This document shows positions 7,312-14,611 of a stretch of DNA of 19,423 nucleotides, piece by piece. The translations under genes and the position numbers were made by a program. Every line of letters starts with the position of its first letter. Positions within the stretch are counted from its first letter, which is position 1. This DNA is from Paludibacteraceae bacterium (GTDB lineage Bacteria; Bacteroidota; Bacteroidia; Bacteroidales; Paludibacteraceae). The notes under the pieces were generated by a model. That model did no database searches and was not told where the DNA came from. It saw only the letters and a list, made by a program, of their open reading frames with translations. The stretch covers positions 1 to 19,423 of the forward strand of contig CAJGDW010000020.1 in the NCBI GenBank assembly GCA_904502115.1, given 5' to 3'.

Positions 7312-8826
7312 CTATTTGCTACTTTCTTTTAATAGTTGTTCACCTTTGGCAATGGCAGCTTCAATGTTGCCCACCAAGTTAAAGGCTGCTTCTGGATATT
7401 GGTCCACTTTACCGTCCATAATCATGTTAAAGCCTTTGATGGTTTCGTCAATTGGAACCAAAACTCCTTTCAAACCGGTAAATTGTTCGGCTACGTGGAA
7501 GGGTTGCGACAAGAAACGTTGTACACGACGTGCGCGGTGTACCACCAATTTGTCGGCTTCCGATAGCTCTTCCATACCCAAAATAGCAATAATATCTTGC
7601 AACGATTGATAACGTTGTAATAGCTCGATAACGCGCATGGCAGTGTTGTAGTGTTCTTCGCCTACTACAGAAGGATCCAAAATGCGCGAGGTAGAGTCCA
7701 ATGGGTCTACCGCTGGATAAATACCCAACTCGGCAATTTTACGGCTCAATACAGTGGTTGCGTCCAAGTGGCTAAAGGTAGTAGCTGGAGCAGGGTCTGT
7801 TAAGTCGTCGGCAGGTACGTAAATAGCTTGTACAGAGGTAATAGAACCGTTTTTAGTAGAAGTAATACGTTCTTGCATCAAACCCATTTCCGATGCTAGG
7901 GTAGGTTGGTAACCTACAGCCGATGGCATACGACCCAACAACGCCGAAACTTCCGAACCTGCTTGGGTGAAACGGAAAATGTTGTCGATAAACAACAATA
8001 CGTCGTTACCTTCTTTGCCCGATTCGTTGTTGTCGCGGAACGATTCAGCAACGGTCAAACCCGAAAGTGCCACCGAAGAACGGGCACCAGGAGGTTCGTT
8101 CATCTGACCGAACACCAAGGTAGCTTGCGATTTAGAAAGGGCTTCTTGGTCTACTTTCGAAAGGTCCCAGTCGCCTTCTTCCATGCTTTTCTTAAATTCT
8201 TCGCCGTAGTTGATAACGCCTGCTTCTAGCATTTCGCGCAAAAGGTCGTTACCTTCGCGGGTACGTTCACCTACACCGGCAAATACCGAATAACCATTGT
8301 ATCCTTTGGCAATGTTGTTGATCAATTCCATAATCAACACGGTTTTACCTACACCAGCACCACCAAACAAACCAATCTTACCCCCTTTTAAATAAGGAGC
8401 AAGCAAGTCGATTACTTTAATACCGGTATAAAGAATTTCTTTAGAGGTAGCCAATTCTTCGTAGGTAGGAGGTAGACGGTGAATAGGGTATTCTTTGCTT
8501 CGGTTAAGTTCCGAAATACCGTCAATGCTATCGCCTGTAACGTTTAGCAAGCGACCTTTAATTTGGTTGCCAATAGGTACCGAAATAGGAGCACCTGTAG
8601 GTATTACTTCCATGCCACGTACCAAACCATCGGTCGAATCCATAGCAATGGCACGGATTGAATTTTCGCCGATATGTTGTTGGCATTCAATGATTAGTTT
8701 TTGTCCTTCGGGACGAATAATGTGCAATGCGTCGTGAATTTTAGGTAGCGCATCCCCGCCTTGTTCAAAGGTTACGTCCACTACAGGACCGATAACTTGT
8801 GTAATATAACCTGTTGTATTTGCCAT
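7312..8826 (-). CDS. atpD: F1Fo ATP synthase beta subunit (catalytic)
   Basis: The catalytic subunit that makes ATP. The Walker A loop is GGAGVGKT (155-162), the catalytic glutamate is E187 in GVGERTREG (184-192), the Walker B region is VLLFIDNIFRFTQAG and the signature PAVDPLDSTSR is intact. The DELSEED-type lever appears as EELSEAD. At 504 residues it is about 40 longer than the E. coli protein, mainly from an acidic insertion after REMLEAGVI (about 205-232, including MEEGDWDLSKVDQEALSKS), a known feature of Bacteroidota beta subunits. It is the first gene of the operon and has a very good promoter just upstream. Confidence 0.98.
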   Translation of the reverse strand: MANTTGYITQVIGPVVDVTFEQGGDALPKIHDALHIIRPEGQKLIIECQQHIGENSIRAIAMDSTDGLVRGMEVIPTGAPISVPIGNQIKGRLLNVTGDSIDGISELNRSKEYPIHRLPPTYEELATSKEILYTGIKVIDLLAPYLKGGKIGLFGGAGVGKTVLIMELINNIAKGYNGYSVFAGVGERTREGNDLLREMLEAGVINYGEEFKKSMEEGDWDLSKVDQEALSKSQATLVFGQMNEPPGARSSVALSGLTVAESFRDNNESGKEGNDVLLFIDNIFRFTQAGSEVSALLGRMPSAVGYQPTLASEMGLMQERITSTKNGSITSVQAIYVPADDLTDPAPATTFSHLDATTVLSRKIAELGIYPAVDPLDSTSRILDPSVVGEEHYNTAMRVIELLQRYQSLQDIIAILGMEELSEADKLVVHRARRVQRFLSQPFHVAEQFTGLKGVLVPIDETIKGFNMIMDGKVDQYPEAAFNLVGNIEAAIAKGEQLLKESSK

Positions 8827-8848
8827 AATTTGTATAAAATAACAATCC

Positions 8849-8879
8849 CAAAATTACCAAATTTTAAGTAACTGCCCAA
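8849..8879 (-). promoter_or_regulatory. Promoter of the ATP synthase operon
   Basis: On the minus strand TAATTTTG (8849-8856) matches TAnnTTTG exactly, and a TTG (8877-8879) lies 20 bases upstream of it, as expected for the Bacteroidota vegetative sigma factor. Transcription should start near 8842, giving a leader of roughly 15 bases before the atpD ATG. Confidence 0.75.
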
Positions 8880-8921
8880 GAAAAACTACTTTTTTTTACC
8901 CAAATGTTGAAAAATGCGCAT

Positions 8922-8954
8922 AAAAAAACGAGTAAAATTAACTTTACTCGTTTT
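8922..8954. terminator. Bidirectional terminator between purC and atpD
   Basis: AAAACGAGTAAA (8925-8936) and TTTACTCGTTTT (8943-8954) are perfect 12-base complements around a six-base loop. In the minus direction the stem runs into seven T, which suits termination of the transcript coming from purC. In the plus direction it runs into TTTTATTTTG. It lies about 45 bases upstream of the atpD promoter and insulates it from read-through. Confidence 0.82.
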
Positions 8955-8959
8955 ATTTT

Positions 8960-9052
8960 GTTTAGTCGTTTAGTCGCTAGTCGAAAGTCAATCGATTAGT
9001 CGATTAGTCGATTCACCGATTAGTCAAAAGAAAGTCGACTCACCGATTATTC
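8960..9052. repeat. Composite octamer-repeat region downstream of purC
   Basis: Two GTTTAGTC units (8960-8975) are followed by shorter GCTAGTC and GAAAGTC units, then GATTAGTC (three copies in all), GATTCACC, GACTCACC and GATTATTC. The unit vocabulary is shared with the array at 5529 (GTTTAGTC, GACTCACC). The region occupies the space between the terminator at 8922 and the GC-rich palindrome at 9053, beyond the end of purC. Confidence 0.75.
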
Positions 9053-9136
9053 GGGCTATGCCCTCATGAAGTTTGGCGGCGCCTCGGCATAGTTCAAACA
9101 AGTTTGACTCTGCACTCGGCTTGCACAAACTTTCAT
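9053..9136. repeat. GC-rich nested palindrome after purC
   Basis: About 56% G+C, clearly higher than the repeat-rich spacer around it. It holds several inverted repeats: GGGC/GCCC around TAT (9053-9063), CTATGCC (9056-9062) with GGCATAG (9086-9092), an imperfect 12-pair hairpin around the loop 9098-9101, and outer arms ATGAAGTTTG (9066-9075) against CAAACTTTCAT (9126-9136) with one base of difference. It looks like a discrete element inserted between purC and the octamer run. A 26-codon frame fits across it, but I see no support for translation. Confidence 0.5.
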
Positions 9137-9139
9137 CAA

Positions 9140-10075
9140 TTATAAATACGCTTCAATATTTTTTTCGATGCGTTCTAGCAAATTCGAGGTATCGGTTTTT
9201 TCAAATTTTTCGCCCGTAATGTTTTCGTACAATTCCATGTAACGGTTGGTAATGCCCGCTACAATTTCGTCGGTCATTTCGGGAACTTGTTGACCTTCTT
9301 TGCCTTGGAAACCGTTCTCCATCAACCACTCACGCACAAATTCTTTAGAAAGTTGTTTTTGTGCTTCGCCTTTTTCAAAACGTTCTTCGTAACCATCGGC
9401 ATAGAAGTAACGAGAAGAGTCGGGGGTGTGAATTTCGTCCATCAAATAAATTTGACCGTCGCATTTGCCAAATTCGTATTTGGTATCTACCAAAATCAAA
9501 CCACGTTTAGCGGCAATTTCAGAACCACGTTTAAACAATGCCAAGGTATATTGTTCCAAAAGTGCATAATCTTCTGCGCTTACCAAACCTTGTGCAATGA
9601 TTTCTTCTTTAGAAATGTCTTCGTCGTGTTGGCCCAATTCAGCTTTGGTGGTAGGGGTGATAATAGGGGTTTCGAAAGCTTGATTTTCGCGCATGCCATC
9701 GGGAATTTGAACGCCGCAGATTTCGCGAACACCGTTTTTGTAAGCACGCCATGCGCTGCCGCACAAGTAACCGCGTACAATCATTTCTACAGGGAAACCT
9801 TGGCAACGACGGCCTACGGTAACCATAGGGTCTGGGGTAGCCAATTTCCAGTTAGGAACGATGTCTGCTGTTGCGTCCAAAAATTTAGCAGCAATTTGGT
9901 TAAGCATTTGTCCTTTGTAAGGAATGCCTTTTGGAAGTACCACGTCGAATGCCGAAATACGGTCGGTGGCTACCATAACTAGGGTGTCGCCAATGCTGTA
10001 TACGTCGCGTACTTTGCCGTGGTATACGTCAGTTTGGCCTTTGAAATTAAAATTGGTAGATGTTAATGCTTTCAT
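9140..10075 (-). CDS. purC: Phosphoribosylaminoimidazole-succinocarboxamide synthase (SAICAR synthase)
   Basis: Joins aspartate to CAIR with ATP to give SAICAR in de novo purine synthesis (cytosol). Family motifs are GKVRDVY (20-26) for nucleotide binding, TDRISAFDVVLP (37-48), and RGYLCGSAWRAY (101-112). The LVDTKYEFG and MDEIHTPDSSRYF regions further on are also characteristic. At 311 residues it belongs to the longer yeast Ade1-like form rather than the 237-residue E. coli form. It follows phoH on the same strand across a 132-base spacer filled with octamer repeats. No convincing promoter was found in that spacer, so it may be read from further upstream. Confidence 0.97.
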   Translation of the reverse strand: MKALTSTNFNFKGQTDVYHGKVRDVYSIGDTLVMVATDRISAFDVVLPKGIPYKGQMLNQIAAKFLDATADIVPNWKLATPDPMVTVGRRCQGFPVEMIVRGYLCGSAWRAYKNGVREICGVQIPDGMRENQAFETPIITPTTKAELGQHDEDISKEEIIAQGLVSAEDYALLEQYTLALFKRGSEIAAKRGLILVDTKYEFGKCDGQIYLMDEIHTPDSSRYFYADGYEERFEKGEAQKQLSKEFVREWLMENGFQGKEGQQVPEMTDEIVAGITNRYMELYENITGEKFEKTDTSNLLERIEKNIEAYL

Positions 10076-10096
10076 AATTTTTTGTCGCTTTGCTCC

Positions 10097-10122
10097 GACT
10101 AATCGACTAATCGGTTAATCGG
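10097..10122. repeat. Octamer run in the purC leader
   Basis: GACTAATC twice and GGTTAATC once, in 8-base register (10097-10120), followed by GG. Read on the minus strand these are the GATTAGTC units seen after purC at 9000-9025. They lie about 22 bases upstream of the purC start codon. Confidence 0.7.
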
Positions 10123-10158
10123 AATAGAGGTTATTATTGTTGTTTATTATATTTTTTT

Positions 10159-10209
10159 GTTTAGTCGTTTAGGTGTTTAGTCGACTTTTGACCTTCGACT
10201 TTTGACTTT
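10159..10209. repeat. Octamer run just after the phoH stop
   Basis: GTTTAGTC, GTTTAGGT and GTTTAGTC (10159-10182) followed by GACTTTTGACC- and CGACTTTTGAC-like units up to the phoH stop codon. On the minus strand the second part reads as GAAAGTC/AAAAGTC words, also present at 8983 and 12627. This run could pair imperfectly with the one at 10097 (12 of 16 positions between 10097-10112 and 10167-10182). Confidence 0.65.
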
Positions 10210-11167
10210 ATAAATTAGACGATTGCGAAGCAATCTCATTCCTTTCGTAGGCCTCTACAATGCGCGAAACCAATTTGTGTCGAATGATATCTTTTTTGTC
10301 GAATTCGATAAACGAGATGCCTTTTACACCTCTTAATATATGCATGGCGTGCAATAATCCAGATTGTTTGCTGTTGGGCAAGTCAATTTGGGTGCTGTCG
10401 CCCGTAATAATCATCTTGGAATTGAACCCTAAACGGGTCAAGAACATTTTAATTTGTTGGGTAGTGGTGTTTTGCGCCTCGTCCAAAATGATAACAGCAT
10501 CGCTCAACGTCCTACCACGCATAAATGCCAAGGGAGCAATTTGAATAACGTGCGTTTCTAGGTATTCCTTTAATTTGAAAGGGGGAATCATGTCTTCTAG
10601 CGCATCGTACAAGGGTTGCAAGTAGGGGTCAATCTTGTCTTTCATATCGCCAGGCAAGAACCCTAATTTTTCGCCCGCTTCTACTGCGGGACGGCTTAAA
10701 ATGATTTTTCTAACTTGCTTGTTTTTTAAGGCACGCACTGCCAAGGCAATGGCGGTGTAGGTCTTACCCGAACCGGCGGGTCCCATGGCAAACATCAGGT
10801 CGTTTTGGTCAAAATCGGCCACTAATTTTTGCTGATTGGGTGTGCGCGCAGTAATGGGTTTGCCGTTTAAACCATGCAATATCAGGTTGTTAGGAAGCGG
10901 GTCGTTGTTGCTGGTTTTTCCTTTTACAATGTCAATAATGGTAGCTTCTGGCAGGTTGTTGAACTCGGCAGCGTGTTTTTCTAGCAAGGTCATTTTATCG
11001 TAAAACAATGCTAACTCTGCTTCGTCGCCCACCGCTTTAATCATGTTACCGCGTGCCACCAATTTGATTTTGGGAAATACCACCTTTAACAAACGGATGT
11101 TGCTGTTGTTAACCCCGCAAAATACAACGGGATCGGCATTTTCTAGTATGTACGTACTCTCGTTCAC
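10208..11167 (-). CDS. PhoH family ATPase (PhoH-like)
   Basis: A cytosolic P-loop ATPase of the PhoH type, often linked to RNA metabolism, although the exact reaction is unsettled. The Walker A loop GPAGSGKT falls at residues 129-136 and Walker B IILDEAQN at about 226-233, followed by the ITGD sensor region. The N-terminal part resembles the RNA-binding-like domain of PhoH proteins. I start it at the GTG 11165-11167, two bases after the rmlD stop, because the product then begins MNESTYILENADPVVFCGVN, which fits the family N-terminus, and has 319 residues. An ATG at 11221 would add 18 residues and overlap rmlD by 52 bases. A short hairpin (10221-10226 with 10230-10235) lies in its last codons. 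Confidence 0.9.
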   Translation of the reverse strand: MNESTYILENADPVVFCGVNNSNIRLLKVVFPKIKLVARGNMIKAVGDEAELALFYDKMTLLEKHAAEFNNLPEATIIDIVKGKTSNNDPLPNNLILHGLNGKPITARTPNQQKLVADFDQNDLMFAMGPAGSGKTYTAIALAVRALKNKQVRKIILSRPAVEAGEKLGFLPGDMKDKIDPYLQPLYDALEDMIPPFKLKEYLETHVIQIAPLAFMRGRTLSDAVIILDEAQNTTTQQIKMFLTRLGFNSKMIITGDSTQIDLPNSKQSGLLHAMHILRGVKGISFIEFDKKDIIRHKLVSRIVEAYERNEIASQSSNL

Positions 11168-11169
11168 GT

Positions 11170-12048
11170 TTATTCCGCTTCGTTTAATTGGTTGATGCAA
11201 CGTTGTAGGCTGGTTTCCCAATGAGGAACAGCAATACCAAAGGTACGTTTAATTTTAGCCTTGTTAAGCACGCTGTAATGAGGACGAGCAGCTTTAGTGG
11301 GGTAGTCTTTGGTTTCAATGGGGTTTACTTGGCAAGTAGTAATGCCCGATAGTTGGTGAATTTTGATGGTAAAATCGTACCAACTGCAAACGCCCTCGTT
11401 GCTATAATGATAAATGCCTCCTTTGTCGTGATCTTGGTCGATGGTTTGGTCAAGCATCACCAACAAGGCAGCAGCTAAATCTTCGGCAAAAGTAGGAGTG
11501 CCTACTTGGTCAAAAATAACGTTTAGTTGCTCGCGTTCTGCGCCCAATTTGCGCATGGTTTTTACAAAGTTGTTGCCAAATGGTGAGTACAACCAAGCGG
11601 TACGCACTACCATGGCATTTTCGCAAGCCTTTAACAGGGCTTTTTCGCCTTTTAGTTTGGTTTTTCCGTATACCGAGCATGGGCTGGTGGGCATATCTTC
11701 GGTATAAGGCATATAACCTTTTCCATTAAAAACATAGTCGGTCGATACGTGAATGATGCCTGCGCCTACTTCTGCGGCTACTTCACCTAGGTTTTTTACG
11801 GCTTTGGCGTTGATTTTTTCGCACAATTCTGCTTCGTCTTCTGCTTTGTCAACAGCGGTATAAGCAGCGCAGTTAATGATGTATCGAATATCGTTTCCTT
11901 GTACAAAGTCAAGAAGCATGGCTTTGTCGCAAATATCCAAACTATCTACGTCGGTAAACATGAAGTTATACTGAGGGTAGTTGGCCGATAAAATGCGTAC
12001 TTCGTTGCCCAATTGGCCGTATGCTCCAGTTACAAGAATGTTTTTCAT
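11170..12048 (-). CDS. rmlD: dTDP-4-dehydrorhamnose reductase
   Basis: The last step of dTDP-L-rhamnose synthesis: NAD(P)H-dependent reduction of dTDP-4-keto-L-rhamnose, supplying rhamnose for surface polysaccharides. It is an extended short-chain dehydrogenase of 292 residues, with the nucleotide-binding motif GAYGQLG (8-14), the catalytic-type serine/threonine region STDYVF (102-107) and Y127-x3-K131. It follows rmlC after six bases. The usual fourth gene, rmlB, does not follow; the next gene is phoH two bases on. Confidence 0.97.
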   Translation of the reverse strand: MKNILVTGAYGQLGNEVRILSANYPQYNFMFTDVDSLDICDKAMLLDFVQGNDIRYIINCAAYTAVDKAEDEAELCEKINAKAVKNLGEVAAEVGAGIIHVSTDYVFNGKGYMPYTEDMPTSPCSVYGKTKLKGEKALLKACENAMVVRTAWLYSPFGNNFVKTMRKLGAEREQLNVIFDQVGTPTFAEDLAAALLVMLDQTIDQDHDKGGIYHYSNEGVCSWYDFTIKIHQLSGITTCQVNPIETKDYPTKAARPHYSVLNKAKIKRTFGIAVPHWETSLQRCINQLNEAE

Positions 12049-12054
12049 GGTATC

Positions 12055-12609
12055 TTAGAAAACAAAGTTGGTTTTTAAATCTTTGAATAGGGGGTGTTTC
12101 AAGTCTTTTTCAGAAATCAGCTGTTTGTCTGCAGGAATGCCCCAATCGATGTTCAAGTCTGGGTCGTTGAACATAACACCACCTTCTAACGATGCATTGT
12201 AAAGGTTATCGCATTTGTAGGTAAACACAGCAGTTTCGCTCAATACCGAAAAACCATGGGCAAAACCACGTGGGATAAGGAATTGAGTTTTGCTATCAGC
12301 GTCCAATTCAATACCGTACCATTTGCCGTAGGTAGGAGAACCTACGCGAATGTCTACCGCTACATCGTATACTCGACCTTCTACTACCGATACCAATTTT
12401 GATTGGCTTTCGGGGTTTAGTTGGAAGTGCAAACCTCTGATCACACCGTAGGTAGATTTAGAAAGGTTGTCTTGGCAGAAATCTTGCATGATGCCAGCTT
12501 CTTGGTAGCGTTTTTTGTTGTAGGTTTCGCAAAAATATCCGCGTGCATCACCAAAAATTTTAGGCTTAATAATCAATAAACCCTCTATGTCAGTTTCTAT
12601 AATTTCCAT
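12055..12609 (-). CDS. rmlC: dTDP-4-dehydrorhamnose 3,5-epimerase
   Basis: Epimerises C3 and C5 of dTDP-4-keto-6-deoxyglucose to the L-rhamno form. A cupin fold of 184 residues, the normal length. GVIRGLHFQ (56-64) carries the catalytic histidine H61, and Y131 in FTYKCDN is the expected acid. IPRGFAHGF (112-120) is the conserved substrate-pocket segment. It lies between rmlA and rmlD, with a 71-base repeat-bearing spacer to rmlA and six bases to rmlD. Confidence 0.97.
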   Translation of the reverse strand: MEIIETDIEGLLIIKPKIFGDARGYFCETYNKKRYQEAGIMQDFCQDNLSKSTYGVIRGLHFQLNPESQSKLVSVVEGRVYDVAVDIRVGSPTYGKWYGIELDADSKTQFLIPRGFAHGFSVLSETAVFTYKCDNLYNASLEGGVMFNDPDLNIDWGIPADKQLISEKDLKHPLFKDLKTNFVF

Positions 12610-12626
12610 AGGTAGTTTTTTTAGTC

Positions 12627-12660
12627 GAAAGTCAAAAGTTGTTTAATCGTTGAATCGTTA
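12627..12660. repeat. Octamer run between rmlA and rmlC
   Basis: GTTTAATC (12641-12648), GTTGAATC (12649-12656) and the start of a third unit, preceded by GAAAGTC/AAAAGTT-like 7-base words (12627-12640). GTTGAATC is identical to the first unit at 2493. The run fills the rmlA-rmlC spacer, between two genes expected to be cotranscribed. Confidence 0.65.
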
Positions 12661-12680
12661 AGGCACTTTGCAACCAGAGA

Positions 12681-13559
12681 TTAAATAATATTAGGTTCGT
12701 CGGCAATTTTAATAAGGTACTGTCCGTAAAAATTCTTTTTAAGCGGCTCGGCCAATTTTAAAAGTTGCTCGCGGTTAATGTAACCGTAATTGTAAGCAAT
12801 TTCTTCTAGGCAAGCCACTTGTAAACCTTGACGGTTTTGAATGGTGGCAATAAAGTTCGATGCTTCCAAAAGGCTGTCGTGAGTGCCTGTATCCAACCAA
12901 GCAACACCGCGTCCCATCAGTTGAACATTTAATCTGCCTTCGGCTAGGTATAGTTTGTTCAAATCGGTAATTTCTAACTCGCCACGAGCCGATGGTTTAA
13001 GCGATTTGGCTTTTTTTACCACGTCGTTGCTGTAGAAATACAAACCGGTTACGGCGTAGTTTGATTTGGGTTTTTCTGGTTTTTCTTCGATGCTCAATAC
13101 TTTGCCTTCTGCATTAAATTCGGCAACACCGTAACGTTCTGGGTCGTTTACGTAGTAGCCAAATACAATAGCGCCGTCTTTTAGCGCAGCGGCTTCTTTT
13201 AGCATGTTAGAAAGGTTGTATCCGTAAAAGATATTGTCGCCAAGTACCATACAAACGCTATCGTCGCCAATAAAGTCTTCGCCAATTAAGAAGGCTTGTG
13301 CCAAGCCATCGGGCGAGGGTTGAATAGCATACTCAAAACGAACACCCAACGACGAACCGTCGCCCAAAAGATTTTGGTACAAGTGAATGTCTTGTGGAGT
13401 AGAAATGATAAGGATTTCTTTGATACCTGCTAGTAGCAAAATGGATACAGGGTAGTAAATCATAGGTTTGTCGTACACCGGAATGATTTGCTTAGAGATG
13501 CTTTTGGTAATGGGGTACAAACGTGTTCCCGATCCACCAGCTAAAACAATACCTTTCAT
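12681..13559 (-). CDS. rmlA: Glucose-1-phosphate thymidylyltransferase
   Basis: Makes dTDP-glucose from dTTP and glucose-1-phosphate, the entry step of the dTDP-rhamnose pathway. 292 residues, as usual. The nucleotidyltransferase motif LAGGSGTRLYP (6-16) is followed by SKQIIPVYDKPMIYYP (22-37); GLAQAF (85-90) and LGDNIFYG (106-113) hold the metal-binding and sugar-binding residues, and LDTGTHDSL lies near 222-230. It is first in its operon and has an exact-match promoter whose -33 element lies in the end of the preceding gene. Confidence 0.97.
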   Translation of the reverse strand: MKGIVLAGGSGTRLYPITKSISKQIIPVYDKPMIYYPVSILLLAGIKEILIISTPQDIHLYQNLLGDGSSLGVRFEYAIQPSPDGLAQAFLIGEDFIGDDSVCMVLGDNIFYGYNLSNMLKEAAALKDGAIVFGYYVNDPERYGVAEFNAEGKVLSIEEKPEKPKSNYAVTGLYFYSNDVVKKAKSLKPSARGELEITDLNKLYLAEGRLNVQLMGRGVAWLDTGTHDSLLEASNFIATIQNRQGLQVACLEEIAYNYGYINREQLLKLAEPLKKNFYGQYLIKIADEPNII

Positions 13560-13599
13560 AATAAAATCGATTTTAATGTGTATTTCTATTGCAATGAAA

Positions 13600-13629
13600 C
13601 AAAGATACTAAATATTTTAGAAATCCCAA
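13600..13629 (-). promoter_or_regulatory. Promoter of the rmlACD operon
   Basis: TATCTTTG on the minus strand (13600-13607) is an exact TAnnTTTG, with TTG (13627-13629) 19 bases upstream. The -33 element lies inside the last codons of the S4-domain gene, whose stop is at 13617-13619. The leader to the rmlA ATG is about 35 bases. No terminator separates the two genes, so some read-through from the bL25 operon is likely. Confidence 0.72.
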
Positions 13630-14024
13630 TCTTCATCGTCAAAATTACATTCCATAAAGGCATCTAGGTCTCGACGCTCTTTTTTGGTGGGGCGTCCTGT
13701 GCCTCTATCGCGGTCAATGAACCCAACCATGCGCATGCGTTCTACAATTTCGTATTGCTCTGCGGGGGTAACATTTTCCATGTATTCGGGCACTAATTTG
13801 GCACCCAAACGGTTTTCTGTAAGTTGTAGGGCTTTAAAAGAGTAGGTGATAGGAGGTTTTTTGACTTCAACAACGGTGCCAACCGTAATGGTACGCGATG
13901 GTTTTACGGTGTTGCCACCTATGCTGATGCGTCCTTTTTTACAAGCGTCAGCGGCTATGCTTCGGGTTTTGAACAGGCGCATTGCCCAAAGCCATTTGTC
14001 TATTCTTACTTCCGATGCTGCCAC
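13617..14024 (-). CDS. S4-domain RNA-binding protein, Hsp15 (HslR)-like
   Basis: A small RNA-binding protein whose N-terminal S4 domain (about residues 6-55) contains RIDKWLWAMRLFKTRSIAADACKKG-type spacing and GGNTVKPSR. E. coli Hsp15 binds stalled 50S subunits carrying peptidyl-tRNA, and the neighbours here (pth and bL25) fit a role in ribosome rescue; this is inference. The 135 residues match the family, with a basic stretch (GRPTKKERRD) and an acidic tail (DDEDWDF). The start is a GTG at 14022-14024, four bases after the pth stop. Confidence 0.88.
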   Translation of the reverse strand: MAASEVRIDKWLWAMRLFKTRSIAADACKKGRISIGGNTVKPSRTITVGTVVEVKKPPITYSFKALQLTENRLGAKLVPEYMENVTPAEQYEIVERMRMVGFIDRDRGTGRPTKKERRDLDAFMECNFDDEDWDF

Positions 14025-14028
14025 TTTT

Positions 14029-14592
14029 TTACTTGTTATTAAATTGATTCATGGTAATGTTAATGCCAGCCAAGCAGAAACTTTTTAGCATATCGATGGC
14101 TAAATCAATGCGAGCGGGCAAGGTAGTTTGTTCTTCGGTAGTAAATTTGCCCAATACAAAGTCAATTTGGGCTCCTTTGGCAAATTGGTTGCCAATACCA
14201 AAGCGAAGGCGGGCGTAAGCGTCCGTTCCTAGTAATTCTTGGATGTTTTTAAGCCCGTTGTGTCCAGCTGCGCTGCCACGTGCTTTTAATCGAAGGCTTC
14301 CAAAGGGTAGAGCAAGGTCGTCTACCAAAATGAGTACATTTTCGAGTGGAATTTTTTCTTCGTTCATCCAGTAGCGAACGGCGTTACCGCTTAGGTTCAT
14401 GTACGTAGAGGGTTTGAGCAGAATAAGTTGTTTGTTTTTTATTCTGCACTCGGCTACCGCTCCGTATCGTTTCTCGGTAAAAAAAACATTGGATGCCTTT
14501 GCAAAGGCATCCAATATCATAAATCCTATGTTGTGGCGGGTTTCATGGTATTCGCTACCAATGTTGCCCAAACCAACAATTAAGTATTTCAT
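14029..14592 (-). CDS. pth: Peptidyl-tRNA hydrolase
   Basis: Releases tRNA from peptidyl-tRNA that dropped off ribosomes. The 187-residue product has N10 and the catalytic H20 (HETRHNIGF) at the same numbers as the E. coli enzyme, MNLSGNAV (65-72), the aspartate pair in LVDDLALPFG (89-98) and GSAAGHNGLK (106-115). I use the ATG at 14590-14592, because MKYLIVGLGNIG is the canonical N-terminus; an upstream in-frame ATG at 14634 would add 14 unrelated residues and overlap the bL25 gene. It stands 19 bases after bL25 and 4 before the S4-domain gene. Confidence 0.95.
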   Translation of the reverse strand: MKYLIVGLGNIGSEYHETRHNIGFMILDAFAKASNVFFTEKRYGAVAECRIKNKQLILLKPSTYMNLSGNAVRYWMNEEKIPLENVLILVDDLALPFGSLRLKARGSAAGHNGLKNIQELLGTDAYARLRFGIGNQFAKGAQIDFVLGKFTTEEQTTLPARIDLAIDMLKSFCLAGINITMNQFNNK

Positions 14593-14611
14593 AAATGCTA
14601 CGTCAGTGGGA

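Noticed and set aside
9056..9136. A 26-codon open frame on the minus strand just after purC
   Set aside because: It runs through a nested palindrome, starts three bases past the purC stop with no clear ribosome-binding region, and has no recognisable peptide features. A structured DNA or RNA element explains it better.
9287..9982. 231-codon open frame on the plus strand opposite purC
   Set aside because: It is long, but purC is complete with all motifs on the other strand and the plus-strand product is phenylalanine-rich without known domains.
10221..10235. Terminator after phoH
   Set aside because: The GATTGC/GCAATC hairpin is short, lies within the last codons of phoH and has no T run behind it.
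11168..11221. Longer N-terminus for phoH
   Set aside because: It would read 52 bases back into rmlD and add 18 residues that do not resemble the family. The GTG just after the rmlD stop fits better.
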